Source: Veillonella dispar
GTDB taxonomy: Bacteria; Bacillota; Negativicutes; Veillonellales; Veillonellaceae
NCBI RefSeq assembly: GCF_900637515.1
Contig: NZ_LR134375.1
Location: 1,075,952 to 1,139,951 of the forward strand
Reading direction: 5' to 3'
DNA: 64,000 nt
The position numbers were made by a program, and so were the translations under genes. The notes beneath the pieces were generated by a model, which saw nothing but the letters and a program-made list of their open reading frames with translations, searched no databases and was not told the DNA's origin. Of the stretch, positions 1-8,073 are shown one piece after another (positions within the stretch are counted from its first letter, which is position 1; each line of letters begins with the position of its first letter).

Positions 1-399
1 AATTGTCATCCCTACTGATAAGGGGACATCACCTTTTGCAATATACGTTATTACATTGCTAGCAGTTCCACCTGGACAACAGCCAACTAATATAACACCT
101 ATTGCTATGTCTGGTGGTAACGTAAAAATATGACAGATTCCCCAAGCCAATAAAGGCATAATTGTATATTGAGCAAGTACACCTATACATATATCCTTTG
201 GATGTCGGAGAATACTACACAAATCTTCAAATTTAATAGTTAGCCCCATACCAAACATAGCTATGCCAAGTAAAAATGGTGTATAGGCTACGGCCCAAGA
301 AAAGTAGGAAGGCATTATATAAGCAACACAAGAAAAGCCTATGATTAATATCATTAAGTTTTTAGTTATCAACTGATTTAGTATTATTAGATTCTTCAT
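1..399 (-). CDS. Bile acid:sodium symporter (BASS) family transporter, PanS-like, C-terminus cut by window edge
   Basis: An open frame runs from an ATG at 399 to the left edge without a stop, giving the first 133 residues of an integral membrane protein. The start has a good AGGAAGGAG site about 7 nt upstream. The segment holds several hydrophobic helices and a stretch containing GCCPGGTASN near residue 110, typical of the BASS family (YocS/PanS branch). It starts 12 nt after panC, apparently in the panD-panC operon. A Salmonella family member (PanS) imports ketopantoate, so transport of a pantothenate precursor is a reasonable inference. Substrate is not proven by sequence, and bile acid or other organic anion transport cannot be excluded. 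Confidence 0.8.
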   Translation of the reverse strand, partial: MKNLIILNQLITKNLMILIIGFSCVAYIMPSYFSWAVAYTPFLLGIAMFGMGLTIKFEDLCSILRHPKDICIGVLAQYTIMPLLAWGICHIFTLPPDIAIGVILVGCCPGGTASNVITYIAKGDVPLSVGMTI

Positions 400-411
400 A
401 ACTTCTCCTTC

Positions 412-1254
412 CTAATTTGGATCATAGGAGAAGTTATCTATTAGTCGTGTAGTACCAATATATACTGCCATGGCAACTAGAACAGGTGAAATGACCTTTT
501 GAACAGGTTGCATAGTATTAGCATCTACAACTGAAATATAGTCAATTTTAGCAAGAGGCTCTGACTGTATAATTTCTGTCATAGTATTAATAATGCTATC
601 CGCAGAACAACCTGGTTCAATAGAGGATTTACCTTTTTGAATCGATTTATATAATATAGTTGCTGCTTTACGTTCGTCACTAGATAAATATGTATTACGA
701 GAGGATTTTGCTAATCCATCATGCTCACGCACAATAGGAACACCAATAATATTTACAGGGAAATTTAAATCAAAAACCATTTTACGTATAATAGCTAATT
801 GCTGTGCATCCTTTTTACCAAAATATGCATTGGTAGGCTGTATAATATTAAAGAATTTAGCTACAACAGTACAAACACCTTTAAAGTGAATTGGTCTACG
901 AAGTCCACATAATGTATTAGATAAATCAATAATATCTACGAAGGCCTTTTTATCTTGATACATTTCCTCTGAACTAGGTGTAAATATGAGGTCAACGCCA
1001 TGTGATTCACACAATTTTTTATCGTTATTAATATCGCGTGGATAGGTGCTTAAGTCTTCATTTTCTCCAAATTGAATGGGATTCACAAAAATAGAGACAA
1101 TTACCTTATCATTATTCTTTCTAGCTTGATCTATTAAAGAAGCATGTCCGTCGTGTAAAAATCCCATAGTTGGTACATAACCAATCGAATACCCTTCTTT
1201 TTTCCAATTACTAATCGTATTGCGTACATCTTCAATTGTAAGTACATGTTCCAT
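412..1254 (-). CDS. panC: Pantothenate synthetase (pantoate--beta-alanine ligase)
   Basis: Condenses pantoate with beta-alanine using ATP, the last step of pantothenate (vitamin B5) synthesis in the cytoplasm. The 280-residue length is normal. The nucleotidyltransferase signature is clear: PTMG at residues 28-31 and HDGH at 34-37 form the ATP-binding region, followed by conserved VSIFVNPIQFG and the later YFGKKDAQQL block. The ATG at 1254 follows GGAGGAATCATT, a strong site. It lies downstream of panD, which supplies its beta-alanine, and just upstream of the PanS-like transporter. No panB or panE is present in this window. Confidence 0.97.
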   Translation of the reverse strand: MEHVLTIEDVRNTISNWKKEGYSIGYVPTMGFLHDGHASLIDQARKNNDKVIVSIFVNPIQFGENEDLSTYPRDINNDKKLCESHGVDLIFTPSSEEMYQDKKAFVDIIDLSNTLCGLRRPIHFKGVCTVVAKFFNIIQPTNAYFGKKDAQQLAIIRKMVFDLNFPVNIIGVPIVREHDGLAKSSRNTYLSSDERKAATILYKSIQKGKSSIEPGCSADSIINTMTEIIQSEPLAKIDYISVVDANTMQPVQKVISPVLVAMAVYIGTTRLIDNFSYDPN

Positions 1255-1324
1255 AATGATTCCTCCGTTTATTGTAAATACGAAGATAGTCCTATACAGT
1301 CTACTGTAATTCGATCAATAACAA

Positions 1325-1717
1325 TTAATTTTGATCAACTAATAAACCATGTTTTTCATAGTTTTTTATTTGATTTATCTTATTGTTTGTATCTACAAAT
1401 ACAACGAGAGGCTTATGGCTCTCAACTTCACTTTCATTTAATTGGGCATAACACATGATTATAATTTTATCATGTACTTGTACATGCCGTGCAGCAGCAC
1501 CATTTAAACATATAACCCCACTGCCGGATTCTCCAGCTATAGTATATGTACTAAATCGTGCACCGTTATTAATATTTACAATTTGAACTTGTTCATATTC
1601 TCGTATTCCTGATGCATTCAATAGATCTGTATCAATAGTAATGCTCCCTACATAATCAAGTTCTGCTTGTGTCACAGTGGCTCTGTGAATTTTACCTTTT
1701 AACATTGTTAGTTCCAT
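1325..1717 (-). CDS. panD: Aspartate 1-decarboxylase proenzyme
   Basis: Converts L-aspartate to beta-alanine for pantothenate synthesis. It is a pyruvoyl enzyme made as a proenzyme and self-cleaved between Gly24 and Ser25, which sit in a YVGSITID motif at the expected place. The frame is open up to 1771, but the family begins with M-x-L-T-M-L-K, which matches the ATG at 1717. That ATG has AAGGAG 7 nt upstream, so the 130-residue form is chosen. It is followed by panC, about 70 nt downstream. The C-terminal tail is slightly longer than the usual 127 residues. Confidence 0.96.
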   Translation of the reverse strand: MELTMLKGKIHRATVTQAELDYVGSITIDTDLLNASGIREYEQVQIVNINNGARFSTYTIAGESGSGVICLNGAAARHVQVHDKIIIMCYAQLNESEVESHKPLVVFVDTNNKINQIKNYEKHGLLVDQN

Positions 1718-1930
1718 GTTAAACTCCTTGTGTTTTAATGTAATCGCCTTATGGTCGATTCGAAATATCACAAATTGTTGTTTATCATGAATTAACAGTA
1801 GACTAGAGTATAGTTAAAATTACTATCTCCAGAGAGATTATATCATAAATAAAACCTTACATATTATAAAAATTACATCATTTTAGTAATACTATATGAA
1901 TGCATATTATGCTTCCTACTTATAAAATAA

Positions 1931-1961
1931 AAACAGTAGCTACTTATGATAGCTACTGTTT
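1931..1961 (-). terminator. Intrinsic terminator after dapA
   Basis: A perfect 12-bp stem (AAACAGTAGCTA with its complement) and a 7-nt loop sit 16 nt past the dapA stop. T-runs flank both sides, so it could work in both directions. It separates the lysine operon from panD-panC. Confidence 0.85.
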
Positions 1962-1976
1962 TTTTATCTGTATATT

Positions 1977-2864
1977 TTATTTTACGTATTCTGCTAAAGC
2001 TTTATCAATATATGCTGCTTCATCAGCACTAGGATCACACATTGGCAAATTAAATACACCTGCAGGTAAGCCAATTTTACGAGCTGCATATTTAACAGGA
2101 ATAGGATTTGTAGTGATAAACATAGCTTTTATAATATCTGCTAAGCTTTGATGAATACGAAGTGCTTCGTGATTATGACCCGATTCATAGGCTTGAATCA
2201 TTGCATTCATATCTTTGCCAGCCACATGGGATACTACGGATACTACACCACATGCACCAACAGATAACATTGGTAATGTAAGTCCATCATCACCGCTGTA
2301 TACCATGAAATCGTCTCCTGGTATTAAGCGTTTGATTTCAGATGCAATCATAAGATTTCCACTTGCTTCTTTAATAGCGCATACATGTGGATATTCACTG
2401 TGTAATTGCGCTAGTGTTGTAGGGAATATACCTGTTCCCACACGGCTTGGTACATTATATACCATGATTGGAAGTGTAGTAGCCTCTGCAATAGCTTTAA
2501 AGTGTAAATATTGCCCTTGTTGATTTGGTTTATTGTAGTAAGGTACTACAACTAATAAACCATCAATTCCATCAATTTTAGATACTTCTTTTACAAATTC
2601 AACAGAGGATTTTGTGTCATTTGTACCTACATTAGCAATAATAGAACCTTTATGACCACACTCTTTAGCAATAGCTGTAAATAATGCTAATTTATCCTCT
2701 TTAGACATGGATGGATTTTCTCCTGTTGTACCGCATACAACAAGTCCATCAGACCCATTATCCAATAAATGATGAGCAATAGCTACACTATTTTCTATAT
2801 TAAGGGATCCATCATTATTAAATGATGTAATCATAGCCGTTAATACTCGACCAAAGGTTTTCAT
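1977..2864 (-). CDS. dapA: 4-hydroxy-tetrahydrodipicolinate synthase
   Basis: Condenses pyruvate with aspartate semialdehyde, the committed step to diaminopimelate and lysine. The 295-residue TIM barrel shows GTTGEN at residues 45-50, the catalytic tyrosine in VYNVPSR (Y136) and the Schiff-base lysine in AIKEASGN (K165). It is the last gene of a dapB-asd-dapA operon, 21 nt after asd, with its own AGGGGAGGA site. Expression should fall when lysine is abundant because of the riboswitch at the operon head; this is inferred from layout. A strong terminator follows. Confidence 0.97.
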   Translation of the reverse strand: MKTFGRVLTAMITSFNNDGSLNIENSVAIAHHLLDNGSDGLVVCGTTGENPSMSKEDKLALFTAIAKECGHKGSIIANVGTNDTKSSVEFVKEVSKIDGIDGLLVVVPYYNKPNQQGQYLHFKAIAEATTLPIMVYNVPSRVGTGIFPTTLAQLHSEYPHVCAIKEASGNLMIASEIKRLIPGDDFMVYSGDDGLTLPMLSVGACGVVSVVSHVAGKDMNAMIQAYESGHNHEALRIHQSLADIIKAMFITTNPIPVKYAARKIGLPAGVFNLPMCDPSADEAAYIDKALAEYVK

Positions 2865-2885
2865 ATCTGTCCTCCCCTTGATAGA

Positions 2886-3917
2886 TTAAAAAGCTTGTTT
2901 TTCTACCAAGTATTCAGCAATTTGCAACGCATTAAGTGCTGCACCTTTACGAATTTGGTCCCCTACAATCCAGAAATTCATACCTTTGTCGTTATATAAG
3001 TCTTTACGAATACGGCCGATTTCACAGTCGTTTTGATTAGATGTATATAATGGCATTGGGTAAATTTGTTCTGCAGGATTATCTTTTACTTGTAAACCAG
3101 GGAATTTCTCACATGCTGCTTTGAAAGCTTCTACAGAAACTGGTTCTTCTGTTTCTACTAAAACAGATTCAGAGTGGGAACGATACACTGGAACACGTAC
3201 AGTAGTTGGTACAACTTGAATTGTGTCGTCGTGAAGAATTTTTTGTGTTTCATGAACCATTTTCATTTCTTCTTTTGTGTAATCATTGTCCAAGAACACA
3301 TCAATTTGTGGTAAAAGGTTAAATGCTACAGGATAATGTTTAGGCGCAGAACCTGTTGGCAATAAGTTTGCAGTCATTTCTTCGCCGGCTGTATATTGTT
3401 TTACTTGGTTTTCAAGTTCTTCAATACCTTCTTTACCTGCACCAGATACTGCTTGATATGTACTTACAACAATGCGTTTAATTGGAGAAATATCATGAAG
3501 TGGTTTCAAACCTAAGCTCATAATAATAGTGGAGCAGTTAGGATTAGCAATGATACCTTTATGTTTTAAAATATCTTCTGGATTTACTTCTGGTACTACA
3601 AGAGGTACTTCAGGATCCATACGGAATGCACTAGAGTTATCAATAACGATAGCGCCTCTTTTAGCTGCTTCTGGTGCTAATGTTTTAGAAATAGAACCAC
3701 CTGCAAATAGAGCGATATCAATATTTGCAAAAGATTCAGGTTTAGCTTCCTCTACTACATATGTTTTACCATTAACGGTAAGTTCAGTACCTGCAGAACG
3801 AGCAGATGCTAACAATTTTAGATTTTCATATGGGAAATTACGCTCTTCAATAAGTGTAATAAATTCAGCACCTACTGCACCAGTAGCACCAAGAATTGCA
3901 ACATTAGGTTTTTTCAT
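2886..3917 (-). CDS. asd: Aspartate-semialdehyde dehydrogenase
   Basis: NADPH-dependent reduction of aspartyl phosphate to aspartate semialdehyde, the branch point feeding both dapA and hom in this window. The 343-residue protein has the N-terminal Rossmann motif GATGAVG (residues 10-16) and the catalytic cysteine C128 in NPNCST. The ATG at 3917 has AAGGAG upstream. It is the middle gene of dapB-asd-dapA, 23 nt after dapB. Keeping asd under the lysine riboswitch means the shared threonine precursor step is probably also lysine-responsive, unless another copy or promoter exists. Confidence 0.97.
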   Translation of the reverse strand: MKKPNVAILGATGAVGAEFITLIEERNFPYENLKLLASARSAGTELTVNGKTYVVEEAKPESFANIDIALFAGGSISKTLAPEAAKRGAIVIDNSSAFRMDPEVPLVVPEVNPEDILKHKGIIANPNCSTIIMSLGLKPLHDISPIKRIVVSTYQAVSGAGKEGIEELENQVKQYTAGEEMTANLLPTGSAPKHYPVAFNLLPQIDVFLDNDYTKEEMKMVHETQKILHDDTIQVVPTTVRVPVYRSHSESVLVETEEPVSVEAFKAACEKFPGLQVKDNPAEQIYPMPLYTSNQNDCEIGRIRKDLYNDKGMNFWIVGDQIRKGAALNALQIAEYLVEKQAF

Positions 3918-3940
3918 TACTATATCTCCTTGCTCTTATA

Positions 3941-4738
3941 TTATAAATAATGCTCTAAGCCGTATGTTAGACCAGCTTTAGTACTAATTTTTTTACATGC
4001 TAATACTACGCCTGGCATAAAGGAAAGACGGCTTAAACTATCGTGACGAATTGTTAATGTTTCATCATAGCCACCAAATAGTACTTCTTGGTGAGCTACG
4101 TAACCAGGTAAACGAACGCTGTGAATGGTTACGTCATCAACCTTAGCGCCACGAGCACCTGGTAAACTTTCACGAGTTAAATCTTCTGCTGCAGTTGCAT
4201 TCGCAGCTTGTTTAGCTTCGTTAATTAATTTAGCTGTTAAAATAGATGTACCGGATGGAGCATCATATTTATGGTTATGATGAAGCTCAATAATTTCTAC
4301 ATTAGGGAAATATGGAGCCAATTCTGCAGAAACCTTCATCATCATAACTGCACCAAGAGAGAAATTAGGTGCTACAAGGCAATTGGCATTATTCTTACGA
4401 CCAATAGCATCTAATTCATCGCGTTGTTCCGCTGTTAAACCAGTAGTACCAATAACTACATGAATGCCTGCGGATAACATCTTTTTAGCATTTTCATAGA
4501 TGACAGCAGGATTTGTAAAATCTACAATAACATCAGGTTTATTTGTATCAAGTACCTCATCGATGGAGGCATTCATTGTAATTCCTAATTGTTCGATGCC
4601 CGCTACGGTGCCTACATCTTGACCTGCCTTAGTAGGATCGATACCACCTACTAATGTTAATTCAGAATCATTATGTACTGCTTTGACTACTTCGCGGCCC
4701 ATTTTACCGCCAGCGCCATTTACCATTACTCGAATCAT
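3941..4738 (-). CDS. dapB: 4-hydroxy-tetrahydrodipicolinate reductase
   Basis: Reduces the DapA product toward tetrahydrodipicolinate in lysine and peptidoglycan precursor synthesis. The protein has GAGGKMG at residues 8-14 for NAD(P)H and the substrate-site segment HHNHKYDAPSGTS. The frame is open to 4768, but that extension runs into the riboswitch terminator hairpin. The ATG at 4738 is preceded by TGGAGGT and matches the family N-terminus, giving 265 residues. It is the first gene of the operon. Its Shine-Dalgarno directly follows the U-run of the leader terminator. Confidence 0.97.
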   Translation of the reverse strand: MIRVMVNGAGGKMGREVVKAVHNDSELTLVGGIDPTKAGQDVGTVAGIEQLGITMNASIDEVLDTNKPDVIVDFTNPAVIYENAKKMLSAGIHVVIGTTGLTAEQRDELDAIGRKNNANCLVAPNFSLGAVMMMKVSAELAPYFPNVEIIELHHNHKYDAPSGTSILTAKLINEAKQAANATAAEDLTRESLPGARGAKVDDVTIHSVRLPGYVAHQEVLFGGYDETLTIRHDSLSRLSFMPGVVLACKKISTKAGLTYGLEHYL

Positions 4739-4748
4739 ATATACCTCC

Positions 4749-4776
4749 AAAAAAGCCAGTGGATGCATCCACTGGC
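4749..4776 (-). terminator. Riboswitch-linked terminator in dapB leader
   Basis: A self-complementary 22-nt segment (4755-4776, arms GCCAGTGGA and TCCACTGGC) is followed at once by six U and then by the GGAGG of dapB. It sits about 40 nt after the lysine aptamer, where an expression platform is expected. Lysine binding would be expected to favour this hairpin and stop transcription; this is the known mechanism of the class, inferred here. Confidence 0.85.
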
Positions 4777-4818
4777 CTTATAGTTTATATAGCTTATAAC
4801 TTTTACTAAAAGCTCAAT

Positions 4819-4978
4819 GATAGCACTCCACCAATTCAAATTGATGACAGTCGTCCATCTATTAAATAGACAACCAGAACGATGAGTCGCAATCACCGAA
4901 CTTCGGCAAGCATCCCTTTTATCATGGATCAATGCATGCCGGCTCCTCATGATTACTCTTTATACTCGCACCTCTATC
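4819..4978 (-). promoter_or_regulatory. Lysine riboswitch (L-box) aptamer
   Basis: Read on the minus strand, the leader carries the L-box blocks in order: GATAGAGGTGCGA, AAGAGTA, a GGAG segment, AAAGGGATGC, GCCGAAG, CTGGTTGT, ACTGTCAT and GGAGTGCTATC. GATAG at 4978-4974 pairs with CTATC at 4823-4819 to close stem P1. Position directly upstream of dapB-asd-dapA fits the role. The 71-codon open frame over this region is a chance frame through the RNA. Confidence 0.93.
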
Positions 4979-5000
4979 AACATATTCACTTAATACTATT

Positions 5001-5029
5001 AGTATAAGTAATTATGCGATTTTAGTCAA
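5001..5029 (-). promoter_or_regulatory. Promoter of the dapB operon
   Basis: TTGACT at 5029-5024, a 17-nt spacer and TATACT at 5006-5001 form a good sigma-70/sigma-A promoter. The predicted start is about 15 nt before the lysine aptamer. The -35 box overlaps the TGA stop of recN at 5028-5026. Confidence 0.85.
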
Positions 5030-6690
5030 TTAAAATGGTCAATTAGTTCTTTAGCTGCTGCTAATGCAGTGGAAGACATACCTCGACCAGACATCATAGA
5101 AGCAATTTGTGTTACTCGTTCCTCTTCATTAAGTACAGACAACGTTGAAACAGTACGATCATCTTGCTCAATTTTAGCCAAATGGTAATGTTGCTTTGCA
5201 ATACTTGCTGTTTGAGGTAAATGAGTAATACAGAATACTTGATTTGTCTTAGAGAGATGTAGGATCTTTTCAGCAACCTTTAAAGCTATATCTCCACTAA
5301 TACCAACATCAATTTCATCAAATACCATTGTCTTGAACGTATCACTACGGAAGACAGATTTGAAGGCTAATGCAATCCGAGCTAATTCGCCACCAGAGGC
5401 TACCTTGTGAAGCGGTAACAATTGTTCCCCCTTATTGGCAGAGAATAGTAGTTCAATAGATTTTGCACCTAAAGATGATAAGCCATCCCCATCCTCTATA
5501 TGGAATTGAATCTCTCCTTTAGGCATGCCTAGGTCTACTAATTCTTGATGTAGAGCGTTAGCAATGACTTTTGCATTTTTTAGACGTATATCACGTAAAA
5601 CTGTTAAAGCTTCTTCTGCTACCTTTTTCGCCTCTTCAAGACGAGCTTCTAATTCGTCTTGTGCAAATACAAGGCCTTCTAGTTCCGCTAAACGAGCTTG
5701 TGCCTTTTCTTCGTATGCTAGAATTTCTTCTACAGTTTCACCATATTTTTTCTTTAAGCCATAAATAGTTGTATCTCTATCTTGGCAATACTTATAGCGT
5801 TCTTCGTCATAGCTAATAGTATCTCTATAACGATCTAACGATTGAGCCGCCTCTTCCAGTTGGAAATAAGCAGAATCAACCATTTCAGATACTTCTTTCA
5901 GTTCACCATCATATTTTACAAGGTCATTAACCTCTACCTTAATAGAGTTTATAGTGTCTAGTAATGGTTGACGACCATTATAAAAGGCATCATAACAAGA
6001 ACCTAATACCTTATCAATATGTTCAAAACCATCGAGTCGTTTTAATTCCTCTGCAATAGAAACATCTTCACCGATTGTAAGTCCTGCTTCTTCAATCTCA
6101 TCGATTTGGTATCGTAGCATATCGAGCTCTCGCGCTCGTTCAGACATATTTTCTTGTAAATGATCTACATCTTGTTTGGCTTTCTTATATACTTTATAGG
6201 CATCTAAATAGGTCTTGTAAGCCTTCTGTCCCTCTTTATTATAGGTATCTAAATATTCATGATGGGTATCGGCATCTAACAATCGTTGATTACTATATTG
6301 ACCATGAATATCAGCTAAATATTGACCAATTTCTTTTAATGCTTTTAATGGTATAGGTTGATCATTAGCTAAGATGGTAGATTTACCATTGCGGTTAAAT
6401 GACCGGGAGAGAATTAACTCCCCTTCCTCAACCATAATATTTTTAGATTCTAATAGTTCTTGTATACTTTGGTGATCGGCAATATCAAATATTCCATCTA
6501 TAACAAAACTATCTTTACCATGACGAATGAACTCGCTGCTTGCGCGCTCTCCTAAAAGGATACTAAAGGCATCCATTAATATGGATTTCCCTGCCCCAGT
6601 TTCGCCGGTAAAGATAGTTATGCCATCATTAAATGAAATATTCATTTGCTCAATCAACGCAAAGTTGCGAATGCTCATTTGCGTTAACAT
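5026..6690 (-). CDS. recN: DNA repair protein RecN
   Basis: SMC-like ATPase acting at DNA double-strand breaks. The 554-residue protein has Walker A GETGAGKS at residues 29-36, a long central coiled coil rich in Glu, Lys and Leu (roughly 160-360), and C-terminal signature, Walker B (MVFDEIDVGISG) and ITHLPQTA switch segments. The ATG at 6690 follows AAGGACTAAATAG. It begins 4 nt after the argR stop, the classic Firmicutes argR-recN arrangement. No SOS-type operator was identified in front of it. Confidence 0.97.
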   Translation of the reverse strand: MLTQMSIRNFALIEQMNISFNDGITIFTGETGAGKSILMDAFSILLGERASSEFIRHGKDSFVIDGIFDIADHQSIQELLESKNIMVEEGELILSRSFNRNGKSTILANDQPIPLKALKEIGQYLADIHGQYSNQRLLDADTHHEYLDTYNKEGQKAYKTYLDAYKVYKKAKQDVDHLQENMSERARELDMLRYQIDEIEEAGLTIGEDVSIAEELKRLDGFEHIDKVLGSCYDAFYNGRQPLLDTINSIKVEVNDLVKYDGELKEVSEMVDSAYFQLEEAAQSLDRYRDTISYDEERYKYCQDRDTTIYGLKKKYGETVEEILAYEEKAQARLAELEGLVFAQDELEARLEEAKKVAEEALTVLRDIRLKNAKVIANALHQELVDLGMPKGEIQFHIEDGDGLSSLGAKSIELLFSANKGEQLLPLHKVASGGELARIALAFKSVFRSDTFKTMVFDEIDVGISGDIALKVAEKILHLSKTNQVFCITHLPQTASIAKQHYHLAKIEQDDRTVSTLSVLNEEERVTQIASMMSGRGMSSTALAAAKELIDHFN

Positions 6691-6694
6691 CTAT

Positions 6695-7150
6695 TTAGTC
6701 CTTCATTAAATCTTGAATTTTCGCCAAAATTGCTGGAACTTCAGCTTCAGATTTTGCAATTAACAAAATTGTATCATCACCAGCTAATGTACCAATAATT
6801 TCAGACCATTTTGCATGGTCAATGGAAAATGCTACGGATTGAGCTGAACCAGGAATTGTATGTAATACGACTTGATTCAAGCTATGATCTACCTTAATTA
6901 GAGAATCTTGGAATAATCGATTGATTCGACTACGAGATAGAACTACATTTTCTTCTGGAGATAATGCATATCGATAGTGTCCATCGCCTGTAGGAATTTT
7001 GATTAACATCAATTCCTTAATATCACGAGAAACAGTAGCTTGCGTTACCTCAATACCGTCTTCTAATAAGGCCGCTGCTAATTCCTCCTGAGTTTCAATC
7101 GCCTTGGACTGAACGATTTCTTTAATTTTGTTATAGCGATAGCGTTTCAT
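6695..7150 (-). CDS. argR: Arginine repressor ArgR/AhrC
   Basis: Arginine-responsive hexameric regulator. The 151 residues show an N-terminal winged helix (about 1-70, with TQATVSRDIKEL as the recognition region) and a C-terminal arginine-binding domain ending in GTLAGDDTILLIAKSE, which carries the conserved GDD-type ligand motif. The ATG at 7150 follows GGGAG. It is cotranscribed with recN. A perfect dyad overlapping the likely promoter suggests feedback control. No arginine biosynthesis genes lie in this window, so its targets are elsewhere. Confidence 0.96.
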   Translation of the reverse strand: MKRYRYNKIKEIVQSKAIETQEELAAALLEDGIEVTQATVSRDIKELMLIKIPTGDGHYRYALSPEENVVLSRSRINRLFQDSLIKVDHSLNQVVLHTIPGSAQSVAFSIDHAKWSEIIGTLAGDDTILLIAKSEAEVPAILAKIQDLMKD

Positions 7151-7207
7151 TTTAAACTCCCTTTTTTAAAACTTGCACATAAAAGAGAATAGTATCTTTC
7201 TGCTATT

Positions 7208-7241
7208 ATTATACCATATATTCATAATTAATATATGGTAT
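7208..7241 (-). promoter_or_regulatory. Likely argR promoter overlapped by an 11-bp dyad
   Basis: A perfect -10 TATAAT lies at 7213-7208. Immediately upstream and overlapping it is a perfect inverted repeat, ATACCATATAT (7211-7221) and ATATATGGTAT (7231-7241), separated by 9 nt. The -35 at 17-nt spacing is poor, as is common at regulated promoters. The centre contains TTATGAATATAT, which loosely resembles an ARG box half-site. An operator is inferred, not shown. Confidence 0.5.
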
Positions 7242-7397
7242 AAATCGCATATCTCATACTAGTTATGCATATTATATTTATATTTAAAAAAACGTTAACA
7301 TTCTATAGATTGAGGGCGTACAAACACATAGCCTATAGGGTTCATCTATTTATACGAAATTAATAATTTAAAACTAGAATAATATGCATGTATAAAT
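7242..7397. other. Non-coding interval between argR promoter and mnmM terminator
   Basis: Very AT-rich spacer within the roughly 320-bp gap between argR and the MnmM gene. No open frame with a ribosome binding site, no riboswitch core and no repeat was recognised apart from the flanking argR dyad and the terminator. Confidence 0.5.
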
Positions 7398-7421
7398 AAA
7401 AGCCCCTATAAAGGGGCTTTT
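7398..7421 (-). terminator. Intrinsic terminator after mnmM
   Basis: Ten-bp stem AAAAGCCCCT with AGGGGCTTTT and a 4-nt loop, followed on the minus strand by TTTTATTTATA. It lies 50 nt after the MnmM stop and probably ends the long efp-to-mnmM run. T-rich flanks on both sides allow bidirectional action. Confidence 0.85.
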
Positions 7422-7470
7422 ACATGTTTCTTATGACTTTTATTCATAATGAATAAAGATATATTTCTTT

Positions 7471-8046
7471 TTATCGTTTTTGCAATATAAATAACTCAGG
7501 TGGATTATTTATTTGATTCATTGGATGCCAATGACATACATTATACAATTTCTGTTCTAAATCTGATAAATACGATTTAAGGATCTGCATTTCTTCTAAC
7601 CCTTCTGTTGTTCCAGGGTAAGCAACAATTGTGATAACTCCAGATTTAGATAATTTCTCTAAACCCTCTTTTATAGCGTCAATTGTTTGATGCGGTTTAG
7701 TTATAACTTGATGATCGCCACCTGGTAAATATCCTAGGTTAAAAATCATTAAATCAATTACTTCATCTTTTAACTGATTAACTAATGCACGATCATGGGA
7801 GTCATGGATAAATGTTAGGCTCACATCTTCAGCTATATCATTTGACTGCAATAACTCTTGGCTACTATTAATAGCTTTCATTTGGATATCGATGCCATAT
7901 AAATGACAGCCTTTTCTTGCTCGCTCTGCTAGATACAATAAATCATGGCCATTGCCACATGTTGCATCTACTACAACATTAGCGTGTTTCATTACTCGAT
8001 CCCAGATTAAATGTTGAAACTGAACAGCATTGTTAATGTTAATCAC
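7471..8046 (-). CDS. mnmM: MnmM/YtqB-family tRNA methyltransferase
   Basis: A 191-residue Rossmann SAM methyltransferase of the family formerly called putative rRNA methylase (YtqB). It has the SAM motif VVDATCGNGHDLLYLA near residues 25-40 and the family segment FNLGYLPGGDH around residue 105. Characterised members (MnmM) methylate 5-aminomethyl-(2-thio)uridine at tRNA position 34, completing mnm5(s2)U. The start is GTG at 8046 with GGGGTGA upstream. It lies 27 nt after nadK and is the last gene of the run. MnmA, acting on the same nucleotide, is also in this window. Confidence 0.85.
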   Translation of the reverse strand: MININNAVQFQHLIWDRVMKHANVVVDATCGNGHDLLYLAERARKGCHLYGIDIQMKAINSSQELLQSNDIAEDVSLTFIHDSHDRALVNQLKDEVIDLMIFNLGYLPGGDHQVITKPHQTIDAIKEGLEKLSKSGVITIVAYPGTTEGLEEMQILKSYLSDLEQKLYNVCHWHPMNQINNPPELFILQKR

Positions 8047-8073
8047 AAAATCACCCCACTTGAGATTTTAGTA

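Noticed and set aside
3529-3981. 150-codon plus-strand frame opposite asd
   Set aside because: Shadow of asd with no start signal; spans into the dapB end.
4735-4950. 71-codon minus-strand frame upstream of dapB
   Set aside because: It lies across the lysine riboswitch aptamer and terminator, has no ribosome binding site and shows no protein-like composition.
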